Shown here: positions 32,800-47,485 of the stretch, piece after piece
How positions within the stretch are numbered: the first letter of the stretch is position 1
Layout: each line of letters starts with the position of its first letter
NCBI GenBank assembly: GCA_037349315.1
Contig: JBAIAC010000282.1
Location: 186,001 to 250,000 of the forward strand
DNA: 64,000 bases
Source: Chelydra serpentina
Lineage: Eukaryota > Chordata > Testudines > Chelydridae
Direction of reading: 5' to 3'
Notes under the pieces: model-generated
Told to the model about the DNA's origin: nothing
The model's database searches: none
The model's input: the letters and a program-made list of their open reading frames with translations, nothing else
Program-made: the position numbers and the translations under genes

Positions 32800-34015
32800 C
32801 TCCATGGACAGGGTGGGGGCGGGGCGCACAGGGACTGTCTCTCTGTACTGGGCGGGGGGGTAGGGGGGCACACGGGGACTGTCTCTCTGTATGTGGTCGG
32901 GGGGGCACATGGGGACTGTCTCTGTACCGGGTGGGGGGGTCAGACAGAAACGCTCTCTCTGTACAGGGTGCGGAGTGCAGGGGCACACAGAGACTGTCTC
33001 TCTGTACAGGGTGTGGGAAGGGGCACAGGAACTGATTCCCTCTACCGGGGGGGGCGGGGGGGAAGGAGACGACACAGGAACTGTCTCTCTCTGGGGGGGG
33101 GGGGGGGGACACAGGGACTGTCTCTCTGTACCAGGTGGGGGGGGTCAGACAGGAACTATCTCTCTGTACCGGGGGGCGGGGGGGTTGGGACACAGGGACT
33201 GTCTCTCTGTACCGGATGGGGGGGTCAGACAGGGACTGTCTCTCTGTACCCAGGGGGTGGGGTGGGGGGAGGGTGTACACAGGGACTGTCTCTCTGTACC
33301 CGGGGGGATGGGGACGACGACACAGGGACTGTCTCTCTGTACCAGGTGGAGGGGGGGACACAGGGACTGTCTTTCTGTACCGGGTGGGGGGGTCAGACAG
33401 GAACTGTCTCTCTGTACCGGGGGCGGGGGGGGGAACGAGACGACACAGGGACTGTCTCTCTGTACCAGGTGGAGAGGGGGCACACAGTCTCTCTGTACCC
33501 GGGGGGCGGGGGGGGGAAACGAGACGACACAGGGACTGTCTCTCTCTACCAGGTGGAGAGGGGGCACACAGGAACTGTCTCTCTGTACCCGGGGGGGGTG
33601 GAGGGTGTACACAGGGACTGTCTCTCTGTACCAGGTGGAGAGGGGGCACACAGGAACTGTCTCTCTGTACCCGGGGGGGGGGTGGAGGGTGTACACAGGG
33701 ACTGTCTCTCTCTACCAGGTGGAGAGGGGGCACACAGGAACTGTCTCTCTGTACCCGGGGGGGTGGGGGGTGGAGGGTGTACACAGGAACTGTCTCTCTG
33801 TACCGGATGGGGGGGTCAGACAGGGACTGTCTCTCTGTACCCGGGGGGGGGCGGGTGTACACAGGGACTGTCTCTCTGTACCAGGTGGAGAGGGGGCACA
33901 CAGGAACTGTCTCTCTGTACCGGATGGGGGGGTCAGACAGGGACTGTCTCTCTGTACCCGGGGGGGGGGGGTGTACACAGGAACTGTCTCTCTGTACCAG
34001 GTGGTGGGGGGCAGT
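32800..34015. repeat. Minisatellite in AGAP3 3' UTR, ~36-60-bp units
   Basis: The core 'acacagggactgtctctctg' plus 'tacc' alternates with variable G-rich spacers ('aggtggagaggggg', 'cggatgggggggtcagac', poly-G). About 28 copies. On the AGAP3 sense strand the unit is C-rich with 'gagagacagtccctgtg'. Several frames stay open across the array on both strands; none is coding. Confidence 0.95.
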
Positions 34016-34261
34016 GCATAGGAACTGCCCCCCGTAAGGGTGGGGGTGCAAGGCAGGGGAGCCCCTTCTCCTGCAAGGGCACCTCTGCGCGTGGAGCAGT
34101 TCAGCTTGGGCGTGGTCGGCCCCAGGGCGCGCTGTGCCAGCCCCAGGGCGGTTTTGCTGCTGTGAGATCCCCGGCAAGGCAGGGAGCATGGGTCCCCTCC
34201 CCAGCAGCAGTGTCGGGTGGGGCCGGGAGCCCCCCACTGTGTCGCGGCTCCGGCAGGGCGC

Positions 34262-36687
<2,426 letters not shown>

Positions 36688-36779
36688 TCACCGGGGCACC
36701 AGTGTCACGGGGCACCACACGGCAGGGGCGGCTTGTGCCCCACACCACCCTGGCACTCGTGCCCTGAATGCACCTTTAG

Positions 36780-37510
36780 CACTCACGCCGCATGCGAGTG
36801 CACTGTACCCATCCCATGGCACTTGTGCACCTTACACTGTGCAGCACCCCTCGTGCCCCCAGTGCAAACCTCTGTCCCTCATGCCCTTCACCCCCCCTGC
36901 GCTTGTGCACCATGTGCAACCCCCAGCTCTTGTGCCCCTCACATACACTCCCCAGCTCTCGTGCCCCATGTACACCCTCACCTTGGCACTCGTGCCCTGT
37001 GCGCCCTCCTCCCAGCTCTCGTGCCCCACGTGCCCCCCAGCACTCATACCCCATGTATCTCCTCCCAGCTCTCGTGCCCCACGTGCCCCCCAACACTCAT
37101 ACCCCATGTATCTCCTCCCAGCTCTAGTGCCCCACGTGCCCCCCAGCACTCATACCCCATGTATCTCCTCCCAGCTCTCGTGCCCCACGTGCCCCCCAGC
37201 ACTCATACCCCATGTATCTCCTCCCAGCTCTCGTGCCCCACGTGCCCCCCAGCACTCATACCCCATGTATCTCCTCCCAGCTCTCGTGCCCCACGTGCCC
37301 CCCAGCACTCATACCCCATGTATCTCCTCCCAGCTCTAGTGCCCCACGTGCCCCCCAGCACTCATACCCCATGTATCTCCTCCCAGCTCTCATGCCCCAC
37401 GTGCCCCCCAGCACTCATACCCCATGTATCTCCTCCCAGCTCTAGTGCCCCACGTGCGCCCCAGCACTCATACCCCATGTATCTCCTCTCAGCTCTCGTG
37501 TCTTGTGCGC
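36780..37510. repeat. Minisatellite in AGAP3 intron, 53-bp unit
   Basis: A regular 53-bp unit occupies 37010-37500 (about 9 copies): 'cagctctcgtgccccacgtg', then 'ccccccagcactcatacccc', then 'atgtatctcctcc'. It is preceded at 36780-37010 by diverged units with the same 'ctcgtgcccc' core. Copies are nearly identical, with a single c/t polymorphism (ctcgtg/ctagtg) recurring. Confidence 0.95.
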
Positions 37511-37599
37511 CCCCCAGCTCTCGTGCCCCGTGCCCCACAGCTCTCGTGCCCTGTCTGTGTGCGTGCACCCTGCTGCTCTCAGCCCCTCCTGCTGGCGCC

Positions 37600-37985
37600 G
37601 TCCCCCGGAGCGTCTCCGCCGCGCGCTGGGCCTCGGCCCGCAGCAGGGAAAGGTTAGCTGCCGCGCGGAGCTGGCCAGTGCCACAGGGGGCGGCGTTATC
37701 GCGGCTGCCGTCGCGCCTGGAGCAGACAAAGGCTGAGCCGCCGGCCTGGCCCGCCTGGGGCCGCCGGGCCCGGCAGATCGATGCGCGCCGTGCGCCCCGC
37801 TATCTGCTCCCATTCTATCCATCTGCATCTGGCAGGCGGCGATCAATACCCCGCGCGGCGCACGCTCACTGCCGCTGCCCCCTGACCCGCGCCGAGCCGC
37901 TGATAAGGCGCAGAATGGGCTCTTGTCTGGGTGGCGGGATGAGTGACAGGAGAGACGCTCCGATAGGGACAGACAAGGCCTGAAA
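37600..37985. promoter_or_regulatory. Candidate conserved non-coding element in AGAP3 intron
   Basis: Non-repetitive sequence between a minisatellite and the ArfGAP exon. It includes SOX-like 'agacaaag', GATA-like 'gctatctgctcc' and 'gctgataagg', CUT/homeodomain-like 'gatcaata' and 'gatcgatgc', and E-box-like 'catctgcatctggc'. No open frame fits the gene. Its motif density and unique character suggest an enhancer. It is GC-richer than the other candidates, so confidence is lower. Confidence 0.35.
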
Positions 37986-38213
37986 GGGACGCACCCCTGA
38001 GACCCCCAGGCAGGCGCCGGCAAGCTGTCGCCGTTAACCCCTTCCGCTCCGCAGCCAGCCGGCACTGGGGCGGCCCCAGCACCCGCCAGCCGGACTCACC
38101 TGCCCCCGAGGGGACACCCACCCCCTGGGGCAGACAGGGCTTCCCAGCTGCAGACCCCCGGGGCTGCCTCCCCCAGCCCCCATCTACCCATGGCCCACCC
38201 CTGACGCCCCTCA

Positions 38214-38486
<273 letters not shown>

Positions 38487-38489
38487 TTA

Positions 38490-39565
38490 GCGCAGGCCCC
38501 AGGGACCCACAAGCCTGTCCTCCACCCCCAGGGCACCAGCCCTGGCTGGGACCCACCAGTCCGTCCTCAACCCCCAAGGCACCAGCCCTGGCTGGGACCC
38601 CCAAGCCCGTCCTCCACCCCCAAGGCACCAGCCCTGCTGGGACCCACCAGCCCGTCCTCCACCCCCAAGGCACCAGCCCTGGCTGGGACCCACCAGTCCG
38701 TCCTCCACCCCCAAGGCACCAGCCCTGGCTGGGACCCCCAAGCCCGTCCTCCACCCCCAGGGCACCAGCCCTGCTGGGACCCACCAGCCCGTCCTCCACC
38801 CCCAAGGCACCAGCCCTGGCTGGGACCCACCAGTCCGTATTCCACCCCCAAGGCACCAGCCATGGCTGGGACCCCCAAGCCCGTCCTCCACCCCCAGGGC
38901 ACCAGCCCTGCTGGGACCCACCAGCCCGTCCTCCACCCTCAGGGCACCAGCCCTGGCTGGGACCCCCAAGCCCGTCCTCCACCCCCAGGGCACCAGCCCT
39001 GCTGGGACCCACCAGCCCGTCCTCCACCCCCAGGGCACCAGCCCTGGCTGGGACCCCCAAGCCCGTCCTCCACCCCCAGGGCACCAGCCCTGCTGGGACC
39101 CACAAGCCCGTCCTCCACCCCCAGGGGCACCAGTCCTGGCTGGGACCCACAAGCCTGTCCTCCACCCCCAGGGCACCAGCCCTGCCGGGACCCACAAGCC
39201 CGTCCTCCACCCCCAGGGGCACCAGTCCTGGCTGGGACCCACAAGCCCGTCCTCCACCCCCAGGGCACCAGCCCTGCCGGGCAGCAGCCCGTCCTCCACC
39301 CCCAGGGACACCAGCCCTAACGGGACCCACAAGCTCGTCCTCCACCCTCAGGGCACCAGCCCTAACAGGACCCACAAGCCCGTCCTCCACCCCCAGGGCA
39401 CCAGCCCTGCCGGGACCCAGCAGCCCATCCTCCACCCCCAGGGACACCAGCCCTGCCGGGACCCACCAGCCCATCCTGCACCCCCAGGGCACCAGCCCTA
39501 ACGGGACCCACAAGCCCGTCCTCCACCCCCAGGGCACCAGTCCTGCCGGGACCCACATGTCCCCC
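38490..39565. repeat. Minisatellite in AGAP3 intron, ~46-bp unit
   Basis: The unit is 'gggacccaccagcccgtcct' plus 'ccacccccagggcaccagcc' plus 'ctggct', about 23 copies. Substitutions such as aagcccg/ccagccc and gctgg/gccgg/aacgg define subtypes. No gene lies in the antisense or sense frames. Confidence 0.96.
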
Positions 39566-39654
39566 CTCAAACCTGCAGAGTCACCAGCCCCACAGGGATC
39601 CAGGGACCCACATGTTTTGCCTCCCTTGGGCAGTAAGATCCCATGGAAAAGTGA

Positions 39655-40075
39655 GGCCCCTGGGGCAGAGCAGAAGAGTCCTGTGGGGCACAAACCCCCC
39701 TTCCTTGGGCAGGACGGGAGGGCTCTGTGGGGCGCAGAGCAGGAGGGCCCTGTGGGGCACAAATCCCCCTTTCCTGGGCAGGGCGGGAGGGCTCTGTGGG
39801 GCGCAGAGCAGGAGGGCCCTATGGGGCACAAACCCCCCTTTCCTGGGCAGGGCGGGAGGGCTCTGTGGGGCGCAGAGCAGGAGGGCCCTGTGGGGCACAA
39901 ACCCCCCTTCCCTGGGCAGGGCAGGAGGGCTCTGTGGGGCGCAGAGCAGGAGGGCCCTGTGGGGCACAAACCCCCCTTTCCTGGGCAGGGCAGGAGGGCT
40001 CTGTGGGGCGCAGAGCAGGAGGGCCCTGTGGGGCACAAACCCCCGTTCCCTGGGCAGGACGGGAGGGCCCCATCC
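39655..40075. repeat. Minisatellite in AGAP3 intron, 69-bp unit, 6 copies
   Basis: The unit starts 'gggcagggcgggagggctct' and includes 'gtggggcgcagagcaggagg' and 'gcacaaacccccctttcct', 69 bp. Its last copy ends about 20 bases before the exon donor at 40093. Confidence 0.96.
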
Positions 40076-40093
40076 CCAGGCAGCGTCACTCAC

Positions 40094-40184
40094 TGGGCGC
40101 GTCGCAGTCCACGCAGAAGCTGTTCCCTCGAGCAGTGCGGACCGTCTGCAGGGCCAGTGCATCACTCTGGCTGCCCAGCCGAGC
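40094..40184 (-). CDS. AGAP3: AGAP3 exon: start of ArfGAP domain
   Basis: Ninety-one bases after acceptor ...cccttccAG (40186-40185), ending ...GCGCCCA before donor GTGAGT at 40093. It encodes ARLGSQSDALALQTVRTARG and then NSFCVDCDAP with the first CxxC zinc-ligand pair. It ends one base into an Asn codon completed by the exon at 38437. Small and unbroken. It is flanked on its 3' side by the 69-bp minisatellite. Confidence 0.96.
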
Positions 40185-40596
40185 CTGGAAGGGCAAACCC
40201 CCGAGTCGTTAGGGGCTGTCTGGCCCCCCGGGCCTGTCTATTCTCATCATTGTCCTGAAGCCCAGCCCGCCGGGCAGCTGCCAGGGCCACGCTCGGATGG
40301 GCACCAGGTGGGCAGACCGCACTGGGGAGCTGTCCCCGGCCAAGGCAGGGCACAGGGGCAGGAGAGTGCCTGGGTGAGGCCAGCCCAGGCAGGGCTGGGG
40401 GGCATGTGGAGGGTACACAGGAAGTGGCCTAGGCAGGACCACAGTGGGGCACGCGCTTACCGGGGTGGGGATGCAGTGGGGCTAGCATTGACCCAGGTGG
40501 GGCAGGAGCCAATCCAGGCAGGGTGAGGCTGGGGTACACGGGGGGTGGGCCTGGCCTGAGTAGGGGCGAGTGGAGCAGGAGCGGATGGGGGGCCTA

Positions 40597-41950
<1,354 letters not shown>

Positions 41951-42604
41951 GATGGGGGCTGCCATGTCCACAGGTGGCTGAGGCTGCCCCTGTGTATGGC
42001 CCAGCCCCTCACCAAGGCCACGGCCCCAGCTCACTGTGAGCCAGCCTAGAGAGCGAGCCCTTGGGCAGGTGCTGCCCCCCCCCCCCCCCCGCCTGGGTAG
42101 AACACAACCCCCCCCCGCAAGCCATTCCCCTTTGTCCGCCCCCCTCCAGCGCGGCCGGGTCACTCCCATGCCCATCGCGGCACTGCCGATATTTGTCGAC
42201 GCTCTTCCCAGCCCCGTCGCTGTGGCTGGACCAGGCCGTGGAAGGCTCACAGGGCGGGGACGTGGCTGGAGACCAGGACGGCGCCTGTGAGGACCCCCCG
42301 AGCCCAGCCCATGCTCTGGGCTGCTGCCGTACCCTCACCCCTGCAGGAGCCCGGGAGCCCGTGCTCAGGCCCCAGTGCCTTGGGGGAGGGGGCTGGGGCC
42401 ACCCTGGCCCCTGGGAGGGCTTGCAGCTGTGCTGGGCCCGTGGGAGACGCGGCTGGGGGTGGGTGGGAGGTAGTGCCCATCACTGCGACTGAGCCGAGGG
42501 GCCCCAGTGCTGACCCAAGGGGGCTGCCGGGGGTGGAGAGGGAGCGGTCACCCCGCCAAGAGAGTGGCTCCCCAGGGCGTGCCATGGGCAAGGGGGGCTA
42601 CTCT
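41951..42604. other. AGAP3 intron, no recognised feature
   Basis: GC-rich intron with a poly-C run near 42076-42090. No exon or named repeat is recognised. Confidence 0.4.
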
Positions 42605-42757
42605 GTTAGAAGCTGGGAATGGGCGACAGGGGATGGATCACTTGGTGATTCCCTGTTCTGTTCATTTCCTCTGGGGCACCTGGCACTGGCTGCTGTCGGC
42701 AGACAGGATACTGGGCTAGATGGACCTTTGGGCTGACCCTGTCTGGCCGTTCTTAGG
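42605..42757 (+). mobile_element. CR1 3' tail fragment
   Basis: Same tail family as 10530-10700: 'ggaatgggcgacaggggatg', 'ggcacctggcactggctgc', 'ctgggctagatggacctttg', 'tctggccgttctta'. Only about 150 bp remain. Confidence 0.8.
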
Positions 42758-42764
42758 TACTCAG

Positions 42765-43010
42765 GGGCTCCTTGGTGGGGGGGTGGGGGGCTCTGCTGAG
42801 GGACTCCTTGGTGGGTGGTTGGGTGGGGGGAAAGGGGGCTCTGCTCATCTGCTTGGTGGGTGTCTGGAGGGGTGGGGAGGGGGGCTCTGCTCAGGGGCTC
42901 CTTGGTGGGTGTCTGGAGGGGTGGGGGAGAAGGGGGCTCTGCTCAGGGGCTCCTTGGTGGGGGTGGGGAGGGGGGCTCTGCTGAGGGACTCCTTGGTGCT
43001 GGGCTGGGGG
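42765..43010. repeat. Minisatellite in AGAP3 intron, ~50-bp unit, about 5 copies
   Basis: The unit is 'ggggctccttggtgggtgtc' plus 'tggaggggtggggaggggggctctgctca', with length variation in the G-rich half. Confidence 0.9.
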
Positions 43011-43084
43011 TTTCTCCGCAGGCCCCGAGCACATGGGTGCCTGGGGGTGCTCGCACCCTGAGTTCACACGGGGTACGTGTTCCA

Positions 43085-43320
43085 TCTCTGCACCCAGACG
43101 CCAGTGTTTACCGTTTATTGCCCAACTTGAGCAGTTAGAGCTGCAAACGCTTGAACGACGCAGGGCCTGAATGGAATGACTAATAAACGTTATGTCACAG
43201 CACACGCTTCAGCTCATAGCAAAATGATTTGTAATTACCTAATTAGCGTTATGCAAATAACACCCTCATCTCCATAATGTGCCTTCCCAGTTCTCTATTA
43301 AAAGCAGGGAGCCGACTGCG
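43085..43320. promoter_or_regulatory. Candidate conserved enhancer in AGAP3 intron (octamer plus paired TAATTA)
   Basis: An AT-rich island of about 235 bp in very GC-rich intron. Two TAATTA homeodomain cores lie 8 bp apart (43232-43237 and 43240-43245), followed 6 bp later by a perfect POU octamer ATGCAAAT (43251-43258). 'gtttaccgtttattg' and 'actaataaacgtta' lie upstream. No open frame and no similarity to the transposons in the window. This combination is typical of neural developmental enhancers; the target is inferred to be GBX1. Confidence 0.5.
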
Positions 43321-44190
43321 CAGCTCCGGAGCCAGCAGGGAGGCTGAGGGGCTGGGCCTGGAGCGGGCCAGGGCTCTGCTAGCCCCGGCCCTGGAAGTGA
43401 CGGGGGCCCCTGGCCTTCGCTCTGCTCTCTGTCCTCTGCCCCGGCCCTGGGAGCTGCAGGCCAGAGCAGGCTCCCCCAAGGGGGCACACGATGGGACGGA
43501 CGCCCTGAGACACGTCGGCTGTGCAGAACACCCCCAAGAGAAAGAGGGGGGCCAGCCGCCACTCCCACTCAACTTCCGCATTGTGGGGTCACTGCTCGCT
43601 AGGCACAACCCCTCCTCGCAGCCCCGGAGAGAAGGGTCCAGCCGGGGCGCCAGCAGCAACGGCAGGTCCCCACCACAGCCGTTCTACACACATCCAAGGC
43701 AGAGACCCGCCAAGCAGCCTCAGCCACGGCCTGGGGAGGGCAGCCATGGCGGGGGCTGGGGAGCACAGCTCTCTCCATCCACGGGGCTCCCACTTAGTTC
43801 AGAAACGGCCAGCCGCTGGGAGGCCTATCGGACCAATCAGCACCATTCAGCACTGCTGGGCCACCGCAGTGCAGAGGGAGGGTAACCGGTACCCAGGGCT
43901 CGGCGCCTCTCCCGGGGCAGGACGATGGGACTGGGCTGGTCTTGGCCAGGGCAGGGAGGCTGCTGCTGGGCACCATCCCAGCTGCTCCTGCCCTGGGGCC
44001 CACTGGGTGGGGAGCTTGTCCATCTGGTAAGATGCACCACAGCTAAAGCCGTAGCGGAGATGAGGCCTGACAAGTGGGCCAGCCTGGGGCCGGCTCCATA
44101 TAGATTTCCTAAGTCCGTCAGGATGTGACTTTTACTGGTAGAGTTAGACCAGGCCAAGGCCAAGTGCGGCCGCAGTGAAACCGGGATAGA
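43321..44190. other. AGAP3 intron, no recognised feature
   Basis: Moderately GC-rich single-copy-looking intron. Open frames of 100-200 codons show no domain. Confidence 0.4.
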
Positions 44191-44194
44191 GGGG

Positions 44195-45200
44195 CCTCAG
44201 ACCTGGAAAGCTTCGCTTACCCCCGTCCCATACACAGCCGAGCCCTTCGCACTGGGATAGCTACACCCACACAGGGGCCTCACACCCGGACAGCTTACCC
44301 CCGTCCCGCACACAGCCTATAGCTACATCCACACAGGGGCCTCACACCCGGACAGCTTACCCCCGTCCCGCGCACAGCCGAGCCCTTCGCACTGGGATAG
44401 CTACACCCACACAGGGGCCTCACACCCGGACAGCTTACCCCCGTCCTGCACACAGCCTATAGCTACATCCACACAGGAGCCTCACACCTGGACAGCTTAC
44501 CCCCCGTCCCACACACAGTCGATAGCTACACCCACACAGGGACCTCACACCTGGACAGTTTACCCCCGTCCCACGCACAGCCGATAGCTACACCCACACA
44601 GGAGCCTCACACCTGGACAGCTTACCCCCGTCCCGCACACAGCCTATAGCTACATCCACACAGGGGCCTCACACCCGGACAGCTTACCCCCGTCCCGCGC
44701 ACAGCCGAGCCCTTCGCACTGGGATAACTACACCCACACAGGGGCCTCACACCTGGACAGTTTACCCCCGTCCCGCGCACAGCCGATAGCTACACCCACA
44801 CAGGGACCTCACACCCAGACGGCTTACCCGTCCTGCACACGGCCGATAGCTACATCCACGCAGAGGCCTCACACCCAGACAGCTTCGCTTACCCCCGTCC
44901 CATACACGGCCGAGCCCTTCACACTGGGATAGCTACATCCACGCAGGGGCCTCACACCCAGACAGCTTACCCCTGTCCCGCACATGGCCAAGCCCTTCGC
45001 ACTGGGATAGCTACACCCACACAGGGGCCTCACACCTGGACAGCTTACCCCCGTCCCGCACACGGCTGAGTCTCTCTGCTCTGAGCCCTTCGCACTGGGA
45101 TAGCTACACCCACACAGGGGCCTCACACCTGGACAGCTTACCCCCATCCCGCACACGGCTGAGTCTCTCTGCTCTGAGCCCTTCGCACTGGGGTAGCTAC
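44195..45200. repeat. Minisatellite in AGAP3 intron, 60-80-bp units
   Basis: The core is 'agctacacccacacaggggc', 'ctcacacccggacagcttac', 'ccccgtcccgcacacag'. An optional 'ccgagcccttcgcactgggat' insert makes the long form. About 14 copies, more diverged than the other arrays, so probably older. Confidence 0.93.
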
Positions 45201-46140
45201 ACCCACATCCGGGGTGTAAGTCCGAGCACTAGCATTCGTGTGTAGGCAAGGCCTAGGAGCCGCTTGCCTGCCCTAGCTTTTGTGAGAGACTTGAACCCAA
45301 GCGGAGAATTTAGGTGTTCAGCTCCCGGCCCATGCTCAGGCTCTGGGACTGGGAACACCCCCACCCTGCTCAGCTGTGGGTGAAGGGTGCTGAGAACAGT
45401 TACTGTCCTGCTTGGTGCCAGCTCACTGCCAGGGCCCATGCCCCAAGTCTGCTCCCTGCCAGGGGAAGGCCCATGTGCTGACCCCCTGGGTACGGCTTCG
45501 CTCCTGCTCCTCTCAAAGCCGTCATTGCTGGGGAGGGTCCTGGGACAGGAAGCGGCTCCCAGCAGCCACGAGGGGTGAGTTTGGGAGGGGATCATAGTGC
45601 GGCGGGCACAGCTGAGGGGCCTGCCCTGCTCGGTGTGCAAAGAACAGCAAGAGCCAGCCGGCACGGCAAGCCCCTGCCTCCCCCAGCCAGGTGGAGGTGG
45701 AGAAGATCCTGAGCCCAGACAGCACCCTCCGCTGCTGGGGCAGAAGTGCCCAGCTCGGACCCAGGCTGGGAGAATCTCGCGGCACCCAGGACTCCTGTGG
45801 GCTGTGCCTGAGGGATGCTGACCAACACTGGCACCCTAGGGCAGGCTGGCATGGCCACACCCCTGGGCCCAGGCTACCTTGCCCCCTAGCACTGGGTCCT
45901 GACATGGGGGCTGCCAGGAGGTAGGAGCCTGGCCTACCCCCGATGGCCCTTCGGATACTTCCTCAGGAGCAAAACAGCAGGTCCCTCCCTTGCAGCCAGG
46001 GGCTGATTCTGGGAGGAGAAAACGGGGGGAGGAAGAGCACTGGCAACAGCCAGAGTACAGGTGAGGTGCCTCCCCAGCTCTGTCACTGCTTCACCATCCT
46101 CCTGACAGAGTCCCACAGTCTGTTCTCCCCACCCTGGGCT
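45201..46140. other. AGAP3 intron, no recognised feature
   Basis: GC-rich intron without an identifiable exon or repeat. Confidence 0.4.
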
Positions 46141-46735
46141 CCACGCTGCCAGTGCCCCCAAGCCTGACCCACAGCCCCCCTGGAATCCCCACCCTGGGCT
46201 CCACGCTGCCAGTGCCCCCAAGCCTGACCCACAGCCCCCCTGGAATCCCAGCACTGGGCTCCGCGCTGCCAGTGCCCCCAAGCCTGACCCACAGCCCCCC
46301 TGGAATCCCCACCCTGGGCTCCGCGCTGCCAGTGACCCCTCATGCCTGACCCACAGCCCCCCTGGAATCCCCACCCTGGGCTCTGCGCTGCCAGTGCCCC
46401 CAAGCCTGACCCACAGCCCCCCTGGAATCCCCACCCTGGGCTCCGTGCTGCCAGTGCCCCCAAGCCTGACCCACAGCCCCCCTGGAATCCTCGCACTGGG
46501 CTCCGCGCTGCCAGTGCCCCCAAGCCTGACCCACAGCCCCCCTGGAATCCCTGCACTGAGCTCTGCGCTGCCAGTGACCCCTCATGCCTGACCCACAGCC
46601 CCCCTGGAATCCCTGCACTGGGCTCTGCGCTGCCAGTGACCCCTCATGCCTGACCCACAGCCCCCCTGGAATCCCTGCACTGGGCTCTGCGCTGCCAGTG
46701 ACCCCTCATGCCTGACCCACAGCCCCCCTGTTCTC
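46141..46735. repeat. Minisatellite in AGAP3 intron, ~60-bp unit, about 10 copies
   Basis: The unit is 'ctgggctccgcgctgccagt', 'gcccccaagcctgacccaca', 'gcccccctggaatcccc', with two versions: gcccccaagcctg and gacccctcatgcctg. Confidence 0.95.
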
Positions 46736-46804
46736 CTCGCCCTGTGCTCCCACCCCAGTTCTGCTGGTGGCCCTCAATCCTGACCCGCCATATCCCATCT
46801 GGAT

Positions 46805-47145
46805 CAGGAGTGGGGCAGGGAGCTCCTGAGGAGGGGCTCTCCTCGCCGGAAGGGGGTGGGGCAGGGTGCCCCAGGGAGAGGGCTCTCCTAGCGAGATGGG
46901 GGTGGGGCAGGGTGCCCTGGGGAGGGGCTCTCCTCCCTGGATGGGGGTGGGGCAGGGTGCCCCGGGGAGGGGGCTCTCCAAGTGAGATGAGGGTGGGGCA
47001 GGGTGCCCCGGGGAGGGGCTCTCCTCGCCGGATGGGGGTGGGGCAGGGTGCCCCGGGGAGGGGCTCTCCTCGCCGGATGGGGGTGGGGCAGGGTGCCCCG
47101 GGGAGGGGCTCTCCTCGCCGGATGGGGGCGGGGCAGGGGGACTCC
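46805..47145. repeat. Minisatellite in AGAP3 intron, ~44-bp unit, about 8 copies
   Basis: The unit is 'ggggaggggctctcctcgcc' plus 'ggatgggggtggggcagggtgcccc'. The last three copies are nearly identical, implying recent homogenisation at the right end. Confidence 0.95.
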
Positions 47146-47204
47146 CCAGCTGGCTGGGGCAGAGGCTATCCCAGAGACTGGCCCCTCACACAGCCTGAGA
47201 GCAG

Positions 47205-47485
47205 GACTAGTGGGAGTGCATTACACCAGCTCCATTAGAATTAGTGGGCAGTGGAAATGAACAAGGCAATTCTCTGCCTCTTGATGAGGTTTTGATGAGG
47301 TTTTGAAGACTGAGCGCTGTGCAGAGCTGCCGAGCAGAGCGTGGCGGGACCTGCCGTTGTTAATGTGCGTTAACCCCCTGACCCCATCTCCAATGCCGCC
47401 CAGCAACAAGTCCTCTAGCTGAGAGGGAATTAGCCAGGGCACGGGATGGGTGCGCACGGCCCTCGCAATTAACACGCATGCCACC
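47205..47485. promoter_or_regulatory. Candidate conserved non-coding element in AGAP3 intron
   Basis: Unique sequence with 'tccattagaattagtgg' (two ATTAG homeodomain cores), a short tandem 'gatgaggttttgatgaggtttt', then 'ccgttgttaatgtgcgttaac', 'gggaattagcc' and 'cgcaattaacacgc'. No frame, no transposon match. Homeodomain-site richness and placement between minisatellites suggest an enhancer. Confidence 0.42.

Larger units (their letters stand above)
32300..34261 (-). other. AGAP3: AGAP3 3' UTR (inferred)
   Basis: The region between the AGAP3 stop (34262-34264) and the - strand AATAAA. No splice site or competing exon is seen. Most of it is the minisatellite 32800-34015; the terminal 100 bases before the signal are AT-rich and look like unique 3' UTR. 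Confidence 0.55.
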
